Below, piece by piece: positions 17,423 through 25,553 of a stretch of DNA of 64,000 nucleotides (its first letter is position 1; every line of letters starts with the position of its first letter). Origin of the DNA: Bacteroidota bacterium (GTDB taxonomy: Bacteria > Bacteroidota > Bacteroidia > Bacteroidales > Lentimicrobiaceae); NCBI GenBank assembly GCA_009773515.1, contig WSXX01000011.1:1-64000 (forward strand), in the 5' to 3' direction. A program made the translations under genes and the position numbers. The notes beneath the pieces were generated by a model. The model was given only the letters and a program-made list of their open reading frames with translations, searched no databases and was not told where the DNA came from.

Positions 17423-18580
17423 TTAGTAGATATGTGAATCTTTATCTTCGAGATCGGCCTTGTTGATGGGCTTGTTGTTGATGGCTCGCCACACAAAAAA
17501 GATGTAAGTGATCACAACCGGCACAAACAATGAAACATAGCTCATGGCGGTCAGGGTGTAATGGCTCGAAGAACTGTTTTCGATGGTCAGCGATTGCTGC
17601 ATATTGTACAACGATGGGTAAAAAGCCGTGTTGTTAAGCCCTGCAATAAGAAACAATGCAAGCACCGCAAGAAAAGTTCCGGCGCCCGAAAGCCATATTC
17701 CCTGATTGCTGCGGCAGAAAACAAATCGGGCAATTCCGGCAAGTACAAGCACCACGCCGGCCAGGAAAATCACCAGAACCACCGGCATCTGAATCAGATT
17801 GTGGAAATATTTATAAGGCTCCATAAATACTTCACCGGTTTCGGGATTATAGGCAAAACCTTGTTTCAGCAGCAGATGAATGACAAAATACAGGAAAAAC
17901 ACAAGAAACGGAATGGCATTGTACCACATCTGTTTGCGGGAGCGCGCCAGAATATTTTCATCATCCACGCTGTTGACGATAAATAAAATGCCAAGTACCC
18001 TTGCCAGGAAAAACACCGACAATCCCAATGCAACGTTGTGAAAATTAAGCACCGCTTCAAGTCCGTGTGCAGGTGTCATCCACCGCGAAATGGCTGAATC
18101 GTAGATTTTGGTGATGTTCAGCATATTCACCGAAAAATTGGCTCCGTTGAAAAAAGTACCAACAGCGGTTCCTATCAGAATGGTACCTACCGCACCATTG
18201 ATAAAAAGAAAGGTTTCGTAAGTTCTTTTCCCAAGGAAATTGTTGGCTTTGCTCCGGTATTCATATGAAATGGCCTGAATGATAAACGCGAACAGAATCG
18301 CCATCCACACCCAGTAAGCCCCGCCAAAACTGGTGGAGTAGAACAGGGGAAATGAAGCAAAGAAAGCACCGCCAAAGGTTACAAGGGTGGTGAAAGTGAT
18401 TTCCCATTTACGCCCGAGGGTATTGATGATCATTGAGCGTTCCGTATCGGTTTTACCCAATGTATAAATCAGGGTTTGTCCGCCCTGAACAAACATCATA
18501 AAAACGAGGAGACTGCCGAGTACTGAGATGATTATCCACCAGTACTGCTGAAGTGTGAGAATTGAAAAGGTTTCAAACAT
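17423..18580 (-). CDS. cydB: Cytochrome d ubiquinol oxidase subunit II (CydB)
   Basis: This is the second large membrane subunit of the cytochrome bd terminal oxidase, which oxidises quinol and reduces O2 with high affinity. The 385 residues form about nine hydrophobic helices. The conserved opening is YWWIIISVLGSLLVFMMFVQGGQTL, and GRKWEITFTTLVTFGGAFFASFPLFY follows, as in Bacteroidota CydB. It starts 1 base after the cydA stop, which points to translational coupling. A 45-residue membrane protein follows 26 bases downstream. The oxidase should support growth or protection at low oxygen. Confidence 0.93.
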   Translation of the reverse strand: MFETFSILTLQQYWWIIISVLGSLLVFMMFVQGGQTLIYTLGKTDTERSMIINTLGRKWEITFTTLVTFGGAFFASFPLFYSTSFGGAYWVWMAILFAFIIQAISYEYRSKANNFLGKRTYETFLFINGAVGTILIGTAVGTFFNGANFSVNMLNITKIYDSAISRWMTPAHGLEAVLNFHNVALGLSVFFLARVLGILFIVNSVDDENILARSRKQMWYNAIPFLVFFLYFVIHLLLKQGFAYNPETGEVFMEPYKYFHNLIQMPVVLVIFLAGVVLVLAGIARFVFCRSNQGIWLSGAGTFLAVLALFLIAGLNNTAFYPSLYNMQQSLTIENSSSSHYTLTAMSYVSLFVPVVITYIFFVWRAINNKPINKADLEDKDSHIY

Positions 18581-18581
18581 C

Positions 18582-20132
18582 TTAATTTCCTCCTTGTTTA
18601 GGTCCGCTTTTGATAGTTTTAAACATAATGCTAAGTTCGGCGATAAGCAGGGCCGTAAAGATGACCGCGAATAAAATAAAGGTAGTGATCACCGCATTTG
18701 CATCGAGCCTCGACACAGCCGCCATGGTTGGCATCAGATCCTGAATAACCCAGGGTTGACGACCCATTTCGGCAGTTACCCAACCCGATTGCGACGCCAG
18801 ATAAGCCAGCGGAATATTCATAATTCCTATAATGAGCCAGAATTTTGATCGGCTCAGTATATTCTTGTAAACCAGCAACAGCACTATCGCAAAGAAGACC
18901 AGAAACCACATGCCCAGCGCTACCATCAGGTGGAAACTGTAAAAAGTGAGGGGCACATTGGGTACAAGGCGGCTTGGATCATCAACAAAATAACCGTAAC
19001 CGAAGTAGCGGAAGTTTTCCTCAAGAATAACCTGCGCCTCAGCAAGCTTTGTTTCATTGCCGGCTTCTTTTGCGGCTTTGTACTCCGCCAGCGCATCAAT
19101 GGCAAGTTTGCCACGGGCAATTTTTTCGGCTGCCGACATAATTCCGTGCTCTTCATTGCCTTCCATCAGGTCTTTAATGCCGGGAATAAAGGCGTTGACA
19201 TCCTGAAATGCCATATAGGAGAGGAAGTTGGGAATTTCAAGTTTAAAAACGAAATCCTTGGCATTTACATTGTCGGGATCATCGGGTGATGATGAAACAA
19301 TACCAATCGCGATAAGCGGCGCGCCACGTTGTCCGACATACAAACCTTCAAAAGCAGCAAACTTCATGGGTTGATGACGGGCTACCACTTTGGCGCTGTA
19401 ATCGCCGGTGGCAATGGTGAAAACAGAAGTGATCAATCCGAAAACGGCAGCCACAACAATGCTTCTTTTGGCAAAAACCAGATGCCGTTTTTTGAGCAGA
19501 AACCATGAACTGATGCCGATCACCACAATTGCCGCCAGCAGATATGACGAAGCAATGCTATGTGTGAATTTACTGACTGCCATTGGCGAGAAAAGAATAT
19601 CCCAGAAATGGACCATTTCGTTCCGGGCGGTGTCGGGGTTGAATTTCATGCCCACCGGCAACTGCATCCAGGCATTTGCCACCAGAATCCAGAGTGCCGA
19701 AAGACTTGCACCAAAAGCCACCAGCCAGGTTGAAATCAGGTGAAACCGTTTGCTTACCTTGTTCCAACCAAAGAACATAACTGCGATAAAGGTAGATTCC
19801 AGAAAGAAGGCCATAATGCCTTCAATGGCGAGGGGTGCACCAAAAATATCGCCGACAAACCATGAATAGTTCGACCAGTTGGTGCCAAATTCAAACTCAA
19901 GGATAATTCCGGTGGCAACACCAATGGCGAAGTTGATGCCGAAAATGGTCATCCAGAATTTGGTGATGCGCTTCCATTCCGGATCTCCGGTTTTAACATA
20001 AATGGATTCCATAATGGCCACTATAAACCCCAGGCCAAGTGTAAGCGGGACAAACATCCAATGATACATGGCCGTCAGTGCAAACTGTGCCCGCGACCAA
20101 TCGATCAATGAATAGTCAAAAGTTTCTGTCAT
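18582..20132 (-). CDS. cydA: Cytochrome d ubiquinol oxidase subunit I (CydA)
   Basis: This is the catalytic subunit of cytochrome bd, holding hemes b558, b595 and d. The 516 residues are close to the E. coli length (522). His24 in MYHWMFVPLTLG matches the conserved N-terminal heme ligand region. The GRQPW motif near residue 440 and the KFAAFEGLY segment are family signatures. Between them lies an extended quinol-binding Q-loop rich in Ala/Glu (about residues 315-375), so this looks like the long Q-loop type. It lies 7 bases after the DUF4492 gene and 1 base before cydB. All four genes share a direction and probably one promoter at 20385-20392. Confidence 0.94.
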   Translation of the reverse strand: MTETFDYSLIDWSRAQFALTAMYHWMFVPLTLGLGFIVAIMESIYVKTGDPEWKRITKFWMTIFGINFAIGVATGIILEFEFGTNWSNYSWFVGDIFGAPLAIEGIMAFFLESTFIAVMFFGWNKVSKRFHLISTWLVAFGASLSALWILVANAWMQLPVGMKFNPDTARNEMVHFWDILFSPMAVSKFTHSIASSYLLAAIVVIGISSWFLLKKRHLVFAKRSIVVAAVFGLITSVFTIATGDYSAKVVARHQPMKFAAFEGLYVGQRGAPLIAIGIVSSSPDDPDNVNAKDFVFKLEIPNFLSYMAFQDVNAFIPGIKDLMEGNEEHGIMSAAEKIARGKLAIDALAEYKAAKEAGNETKLAEAQVILEENFRYFGYGYFVDDPSRLVPNVPLTFYSFHLMVALGMWFLVFFAIVLLLVYKNILSRSKFWLIIGIMNIPLAYLASQSGWVTAEMGRQPWVIQDLMPTMAAVSRLDANAVITTFILFAVIFTALLIAELSIMFKTIKSGPKQGGN

Positions 20133-20139
20133 GGTATGA

Positions 20140-20358
20140 TTATTTTGGATTAATTAATTGTTCAAGCACATAATTACTTCTTTCTTCATCGGTTTCGAAA
20201 TTGGTTTTCAAGAAATTCGGAAAGAAGAAAATCTTAAGAATGACGAACATCACAAACAGTTTTATAAGGATAATCAGCCATAAAGTACGGCCAAGTTTCA
20301 TGCTCCGGAATCCCTCGTAATAAAAATTGAAAACCCTGAAAAATATATTTTTCTTCAT
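20140..20358 (-). CDS. DUF4492 small membrane protein upstream of cydA
   Basis: This is a 72-residue protein with one hydrophobic helix (about 26-49, LWLIILIKLFVMFVILKIFF) and basic residues before it (FYYEGFRSMKLGR). It matches DUF4492, a family often found directly before cydA in Bacteroidota, so a role in cytochrome bd assembly or stability is likely but unproven. The frame stays open upstream to 20607, but the start at 20358 is preferred: an AGAGGTG ribosome site lies just before it, a -7 box lies at 20385-20392, and the upstream residues look non-coding. Confidence 0.8.
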   Translation of the reverse strand: MKKNIFFRVFNFYYEGFRSMKLGRTLWLIILIKLFVMFVILKIFFFPNFLKTNFETDEERSNYVLEQLINPK

Positions 20359-20384
20359 TTTTAGCACCTCTTTTTGGTCACCCC

Positions 20385-20392
20385 CAAAGTTA
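20385..20392 (-). promoter_or_regulatory. Putative -7 box of the cytochrome bd operon
   Basis: The minus strand reads TAACTTTG, a full match to TAnnTTTG. Transcription would start near 20378, about 20 bases before the DUF4492 ATG. This supports the short form of that protein. Confidence 0.55.
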
Positions 20393-20713
20393 TTTATAAA
20401 CATTGCCGGAATAGTGCATTTTTCTAATTTAGAAATTGTATAAATAACCTTGATGTTTGAATACGTCTTCTGATAGGTGGAACAGCAAGGGGACACAAAT
20501 CTCGTGACGCGTGCCAAATAGCTCATCCATAACCAATGATGCCAGCGCGCGTCCCCTGACGCGTGCAACAACAACGCTCGTTCATAACCCATGACGTTTG
20601 CGCGCAATCCAACATCCGGCAGTAAAAATGAAGATCTGACAAGACTGAAAGCCTGTCCGCCTTGGGCGGAAAGACTTGTCAGGTCAAATCCGAGATAAAA
20701 TAGAAATTAGAAA

Positions 20714-21036
20714 TCAATGTCGTTTAGTTAAGACCTCGGATGAATATAAAATGAAAAAGTATCCTTCGACTCCGCTACCAATGACAGATTGTTCGTCTGA
20801 TCCTTCGACTCCGCTCAGGAGGACATCGTATAGGATTGAAAATTAGTACATTAATATGATGCAGTGTACACTATTAACGAATGTCACACTGAGCGGAGTC
20901 GAAGTGTTTAAATGCTTGATTTAACTGTCTTCTCCGCATTATGCTCAAATCTTTTTTGAGTGCAAACTCAGGATGACTGTTAGTCTGAGTCACGCACGAG
21001 CGGTGAAGACAATTTTTCTTAACTAAACGACATTGA
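20714..21036. mobile_element. MITE-like element with perfect 20-base inverted ends
   Basis: Positions 20714-20733 (tcaatgtcgtttagttaaga) and 21017-21036 are perfect reverse complements. The 323-base interval has no open frame of note and carries a copy of the dispersed repeat. The size and inverted ends suit a non-autonomous transposon or the remains of an insertion sequence. No clear target-site duplication is visible, so mobility is inferred. Confidence 0.5.
20761..20908 (+). repeat. Dispersed intergenic repeat, copy A
   Basis: This copy opens with atccttcgactccgctacca, has an internal tccttcgactccgctcagg-gacatcgtata segment and ends with tgtcacactgagcggagtcg-aagtgttt. The same order of blocks occurs at 27946-28118 and, inverted, at 44968-45138 and 49415-49562. 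The outer ends are partly inverted copies of each other (cttcgactccgct / agcggagtcgaag). Confidence 0.85.
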
Positions 21037-21170
21037 ATCACAAATCCGAATTCCAAAATCCAAAATCCGAACCGAAGCAAAGCGGCGCTCACCAAAGGTA
21101 AATCCGAAATCCGCAAACCAAAATCAAAATTCCGAAATCCGAAATCCGAAATTCACTGTCATTTTATAAC

Positions 21171-21178
21171 TATTTTTG
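21171..21178 (+). promoter_or_regulatory. Putative -7 box for the TonB-dependent receptor
   Basis: TATTTTTG matches TAnnTTTG. The transcript would carry a leader of about 60 bases. No clear -33 box is seen. Confidence 0.45.
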
Positions 21179-21245
21179 CAAATCAATCTCTGAAATCACA
21201 TAGAACATTGCTTACAACAAACCTTTGAACTTTTAAAATTACTCG

Positions 21246-23663
21246 ATGTCAGCTCGTCTCCTTCTTATTATTAGCCTTGTTATTTTGCAATTTTCCGGCC
21301 TGGCGCAAAAAGTAACCGTTGCCGACCGCACCACGGGACAGCCGCTGGTAAATGTTGCCATCATTTCTGAAAACCCGGCAGTTTCGGGAACAACCAATAT
21401 ACGTGGTCAGGCCGATCTTACAGCTTTTAAAGAATCCGGAAGTATTGTTTTCAGGCACATTGGATATCAAACCCGCACACTTTCGTTTTCCGAAGTGGAA
21501 CAACTGAGATTTTTTATCGACCTCAGTCCTACCCGCATCACGCTCGACGAGGTTGTTATCTCGGCCAACCGCTGGGAGCAGAATGAGCGCGAAATTCCTC
21601 AACGGGTTGAAAAGCTCAATATGCAGCAGATTGCATTTGCCAATCCTCAGACAGCAGCCGATCTTTTGAGTATTGGCGGTTATGCCTATATTCAGAAGAG
21701 TCAGCTGGCAGGTGGTTCCCCGATCTTACGTGGTTTTGCAACCAATCGTGTTATGCTGGTGATTGACGGTGTGCGGATGAACAACGGAATATTCAGAACC
21801 GGTAACCTGCAAAACGTTATTTCAATCGATGCCGCATCGGTTGAGAACAATGAAATTCTATTCGGCCCGGGCGCTGTAATGTATGGCAGCGATGCCATTG
21901 GCGGTGTAATGGATTTTCATACCCTGAAGCCAAAATTTTCCAGTGACGGAAAACCCTTTGTCAGCGGAAATACATTCGCGCGCTTCTCTTCAGCCAACAT
22001 TGAGAAAACCGGGCACCTCGATTTCAACATCGGGCTGAAAAAATGGGCTTTTGTTACAAGTGCTTCCTGGTCTGATTTTGATGACCTGAAAGCCGGATCA
22101 AACGGAAATTCTGCTTTTCTCCGTCCAAAATATCAGAAAACAGTTGATGGAACAGATGTTGAAGTTGAAAACGAAGACCCTCAGAATCAGGTTTATTCAG
22201 GCTACAGCCAGCTCAATCTGATGCAAAAAATGGCGTTCAAACCTTCAGATAAGATGGAGTTGGATTACAACTTCTACTTTTCCGAAACATCAGACGCTCC
22301 CCGCTACGACAGACTTTACCTTACAGGAAGTAATGGCAGTCTGGCAAATGCTGAATGGTATTATGGCCCGCAAAAGTGGGTTATGAACCGGCTTGGCGTA
22401 AAGTTAAAAAGTGACGATGGATTTTACGATCAGTTTCGCATAGTTGCAGCGCATCAGTTTTATCAGGAAAGCCGCCACGACAGGAAGATGAACAACAAGA
22501 AGCTGCGCAATCAGTTTGAAGAGGTTAACGCGATATCACTGAACCTTGATCTGGATAAGAAAATAAGCGATAAGGTCACCCTGTTTTACGGTGGTGAAGC
22601 TGTGTATAACAAAGTAGGGTCAGAAGCCAACCGTATTGATATTGAAAGTGGAGAAACTACACCTGTAAATACCCGGTATCCAGATGGTTCCACCTGGCAA
22701 TCCTACGCCTTATACTCCTCTGCGCGCATTCACCTCACCCCCAAAGTGATACTCAACAGCGGTTTACGATTTAGTTATGTGGCCATTGAGGCGGTATTTG
22801 ACACAAGCATGTTCCCTTTTCCGTTTACAACTGCTTCTGTTGCCAATGGTGCCCTCAACGGAAGTGTGGGCTTGACGTGGAGCCCTCAGCAAAACTGGAA
22901 ACTTTACACCAACCTCTCAACCGGCTTCAGATCGCCGAATATTGATGATATAGGGAAGGTATTTGATTCAGAACCCGGCTCAGTGGTTGTGCCTAATGCA
23001 GATTTAAAACCTGAATATGCATGGAATGCAGAAGGTGGCGCAGCAGTTACCTTTAGCGATTTTGCAAAAGCAGACGTAAGCATCTATTACACCCTGCTCA
23101 ACAACGCACTGGCCCGCCGCGATTTCAGCTACAACGGACAGGACAGCCTTGAGTACGATGGCGTGTTGAGCAGCGTGCAGGCCATTCAAAACATTACCAA
23201 AGCCAGGGTTTATGGCATTCAGGGGGCTTTGCAATTTAGTTTTGGAAAAGGATTTGGCTTACGTACCATACTCAACTGGCAAAGCGGAGAAGAACAGAGC
23301 GAAGACAGCCTGAAGTATTACCCGCTTCGTCATGCAGTGCCATTTTTCGGAAGTACACATTTTACCTACGAAAGGCAGAAACTGCGCTTCGATCTGTATG
23401 CTGAATACAATGCCGGCATGGCTTTCGAGGATTTACCCCTTTCCGAAAGGGTGGATGCAACGCCTTATGCAAAGGACAATAACGGAGATCCTTTTGTCCC
23501 TGCATGGACAACACTCAATTTTAAAGCTGCATGGTACATCAACCGCACCTTTACATTGAATGGAGGCATAGAAAACATAACCGATCAGCTCTACCGTCCA
23601 TTTGGCTCAGGAATAAGTGCTCCCGGCCGTAATTTTATACTTTCTCTGAAAGCATCTTTCTGA
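21246..23663 (+). CDS. TonB-dependent outer membrane receptor
   Basis: This is an 805-residue outer-membrane transporter. A signal peptide (about 1-20) leads into a CarboxypepD-regulatory-like beta domain (about 21-100, VTVADRTTGQPLVNVAIISE), common in Bacteroidota receptors. The plug domain follows (about 115-230) with QLAGGSPILRGFATNRVMLV, RTGNLQNVISIDAA and YGSDAIGGVMDF. The rest is a 22-strand barrel ending in an aromatic residue (NFILSLKASF). The closing FTLNGGIENITDQLYRPFGS is typical of haem/siderophore/cobalamin-type receptors. No SusD partner is present, so a glycan-import role is less likely. The substrate is unknown. Confidence 0.88.
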   Translation: MSARLLLIISLVILQFSGLAQKVTVADRTTGQPLVNVAIISENPAVSGTTNIRGQADLTAFKESGSIVFRHIGYQTRTLSFSEVEQLRFFIDLSPTRITLDEVVISANRWEQNEREIPQRVEKLNMQQIAFANPQTAADLLSIGGYAYIQKSQLAGGSPILRGFATNRVMLVIDGVRMNNGIFRTGNLQNVISIDAASVENNEILFGPGAVMYGSDAIGGVMDFHTLKPKFSSDGKPFVSGNTFARFSSANIEKTGHLDFNIGLKKWAFVTSASWSDFDDLKAGSNGNSAFLRPKYQKTVDGTDVEVENEDPQNQVYSGYSQLNLMQKMAFKPSDKMELDYNFYFSETSDAPRYDRLYLTGSNGSLANAEWYYGPQKWVMNRLGVKLKSDDGFYDQFRIVAAHQFYQESRHDRKMNNKKLRNQFEEVNAISLNLDLDKKISDKVTLFYGGEAVYNKVGSEANRIDIESGETTPVNTRYPDGSTWQSYALYSSARIHLTPKVILNSGLRFSYVAIEAVFDTSMFPFPFTTASVANGALNGSVGLTWSPQQNWKLYTNLSTGFRSPNIDDIGKVFDSEPGSVVVPNADLKPEYAWNAEGGAAVTFSDFAKADVSIYYTLLNNALARRDFSYNGQDSLEYDGVLSSVQAIQNITKARVYGIQGALQFSFGKGFGLRTILNWQSGEEQSEDSLKYYPLRHAVPFFGSTHFTYERQKLRFDLYAEYNAGMAFEDLPLSERVDATPYAKDNNGDPFVPAWTTLNFKAAWYINRTFTLNGGIENITDQLYRPFGSGISAPGRNFILSLKASF

Positions 23664-23993
23664 GTTTACAATCTGAATCTCAGCAACAAAGAACGTTTTT
23701 ATGACTCCGTATTGTTAGGGATTTTTATACCTAATGATACGGATTCTTACATGCTTGAAATATAGAATGCATAGATATAAGGAAGAAATCCGCTAACCCG
23801 GGAAGTTGGTTGTTTAGATTTACAATAAATTGATTCTATGATTATTATCACATCTTACAAAAGAAACAATATCCATAAAATCACACGAAATATCAATTAC
23901 ACTGAATTAAAAACTACAGATTTCTAAAAATATACACCTTAACAGAAGGCCTGAAATGATGTTAATTTAGCATCAGGATAAAAACCTTCTCAC
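23664..23993. other. Intergenic stretch, 330 bases, AT-rich
   Basis: It holds an imperfect stem at 23707-23742 (ccgtattgttagg with cctaatgatacgg, two mismatches) shortly after the receptor gene, without a U run, so it is a weak terminator candidate. A TAATTTAG box at 23963-23970 lies 23 bases before the next start. No gene is seen. Confidence 0.5.
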
Positions 23994-25151
23994 ATGATAA
24001 AACATCCGCAAAAACAGGCTACATTTTATGCATTTATTCTGGTTCTGATGTTAAATTTTCAGGGGTTTTCTCAGAAAATAAATGCCGGTTACGAAAGATT
24101 TAGTGTAAGTACCAACAAGTACATCCATTCAGGAATGGCCATGTCTCCCGATCAGTCAAAAATGGCAATTTCCTGTATTCAGGGTTTTCCCCTTTACATT
24201 TACGATTACGAAAAGAGAGAAATAATCAAACAATTTGACGTTGGCAACTGGTATGCAGGCAGCCGGGTATCGTGGTCGGCAAAAGGAAAATATCTGCTGT
24301 TGCAGCAATTATTTTATCATGATTTTGCCAAAAACAAAGACCGTGAAGTCAACTTTGAGATCATTGACGCAAATTCGGGCAGCAGAGTGGTTCGGTTTGA
24401 AAAGTACCATGATGTGAAAGTTTCGCCCGATGAAGAAAAAGCCTATGCGCTTACCGGAAATACACTCGAAATATGGGACCTCGGCACAGGAAAGGTGATA
24501 AAAAACAAAACATTTGAGTTGGCCACAAACAGCATCAGCATAAGTCCCGATGGCAATTATCTGGCAATATCCGAAAGGGCCAGCGAGAACATCCTGAAAA
24601 AGGACCCTCAGTTCAAAAAGAACAAAAAAGGGATGAAATTTGTGATGAAATACAAACAATTAATCTCCATCTACAAGCTCGCCGACTTAAGTTATGTCAC
24701 CTCGGTAAATGAATATTACGATAACGTTTACAGATTAGACTGGACACAGGACGGCAGATATATTTTTTGTCTGAATATTCCCCATGCCAAAGCAGCAACA
24801 GCAACCGGCGGCCGGCAAAATTTTATCAGTGTGGTGGATGCTTCCAGGTTTGAAGCTACAAGAATTATTTTCCCTTCCAATTCTACTTACGAACCGGATT
24901 TCAGGCTCAGCCACAATGCAAAACTGATGGCAATAGTGAGCTGGGGTAAATTTCCCGAAATCAGGATTCATGATTTTGAAACCGGAAATGTAGTTCACCG
25001 CCTCGAAATGGGCACCCGATTGCTCGAGGGCATCAGCAAACTTGAAATGCCTTCTGACGGCAGAATATTCCTTGAATTTATGCCAGACGATCAGTCTGTA
25101 CTCACCACTTACGGCAATCAGCTTCTGATGTGGAACTTTCCTGAAGAATAG
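23994..25151 (+). CDS. Secreted WD40-like beta-propeller protein
   Basis: This is a 385-residue exported protein. A basic, hydrophobic signal peptide spans about 1-27. The mature part is a run of about seven propeller blades with elements such as MSPDQSKMAISC, VSWSAKGKYLLLQQ, ISISPDGNYLAIS and LDWTQDGRYIFCL. No enzyme motif, lipobox or T9SS domain was seen, so it should be periplasmic. It starts a rightward group with a 119-residue protein (18 bases on) and a PQQ-like propeller (24 bases further), which probably form one transcript closed by the terminator at 27227-27260. Confidence 0.72.
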   Translation: MIKHPQKQATFYAFILVLMLNFQGFSQKINAGYERFSVSTNKYIHSGMAMSPDQSKMAISCIQGFPLYIYDYEKREIIKQFDVGNWYAGSRVSWSAKGKYLLLQQLFYHDFAKNKDREVNFEIIDANSGSRVVRFEKYHDVKVSPDEEKAYALTGNTLEIWDLGTGKVIKNKTFELATNSISISPDGNYLAISERASENILKKDPQFKKNKKGMKFVMKYKQLISIYKLADLSYVTSVNEYYDNVYRLDWTQDGRYIFCLNIPHAKAATATGGRQNFISVVDASRFEATRIIFPSNSTYEPDFRLSHNAKLMAIVSWGKFPEIRIHDFETGNVVHRLEMGTRLLEGISKLEMPSDGRIFLEFMPDDQSVLTTYGNQLLMWNFPEE

Positions 25152-25169
25152 ATAATAAATCCCGCACCC

Positions 25170-25529
25170 ATGAAAAAGAGTCTTTTAATCCTGATTTTCA
25201 CTGTGTTGGCCACTGCGGCTTACTCACAAAAAAAACAATTGGTTGAGTACAAAGAGGACATCATTAAAATGGCCATAGCTGAACTCGACATTGCAAGCCG
25301 TGGTCCGGATGGAGCTATTTACAAAGAAGCAGCCGGAATAAGCGGTCAATATGTATTCGACATCACCATCCGCGAAAAAGGAAAAACCGCCACTGTTTTT
25401 GTAGTGAATGACGGAATAAACCCCATCAACATGCAAAACAGGCTGAAGGACATTGTAAAACAATTCCGATACAGTTTTAAGGTCCCCAAAGGCAAGAGTT
25501 ACAAGTTTGAATATACCTTCAATTTTTAA
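25170..25529 (+). CDS. Small secreted protein of unknown function
   Basis: This is a 119-residue protein with a clean signal peptide (MKKSLLILIFTVLATAAYSQ) and a mature part of about 99 residues predicted to be mixed alpha/beta (YVFDITIREKGKTATVFVVN). No family is recognised. It lies between two secreted beta-propeller proteins in one apparent operon, so it may be a periplasmic partner of one of them. That link is inferred from position only. Confidence 0.65.
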   Translation: MKKSLLILIFTVLATAAYSQKKQLVEYKEDIIKMAIAELDIASRGPDGAIYKEAAGISGQYVFDITIREKGKTATVFVVNDGINPINMQNRLKDIVKQFRYSFKVPKGKSYKFEYTFNF

Positions 25530-25553
25530 AACAACCCACAAACCAGTAAGCAC

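Larger units (their letters stand above)
20359..21245. other. Repeat-rich gap between the cyd operon and the TonB receptor
   Basis: About 890 bases without a credible gene. In order it holds the cyd promoter, a compound hairpin at 20636-20683 (ctgacaag with cttgtcag, inner tccgcc with ggcgga), a 323-base segment with 20-base inverted ends (20714-21036) that contains one dispersed-repeat copy, a low-complexity run of aaatccg-type units (about 21045-21155), and the -7 box of the receptor gene. Confidence 0.8.

Noticed and set aside
20359-20607. Longer N-terminal form of the DUF4492 protein
   Set aside because: The added 83 residues have no family match, are biased in composition and span the -7 box and a ribosome-binding site at the shorter start.
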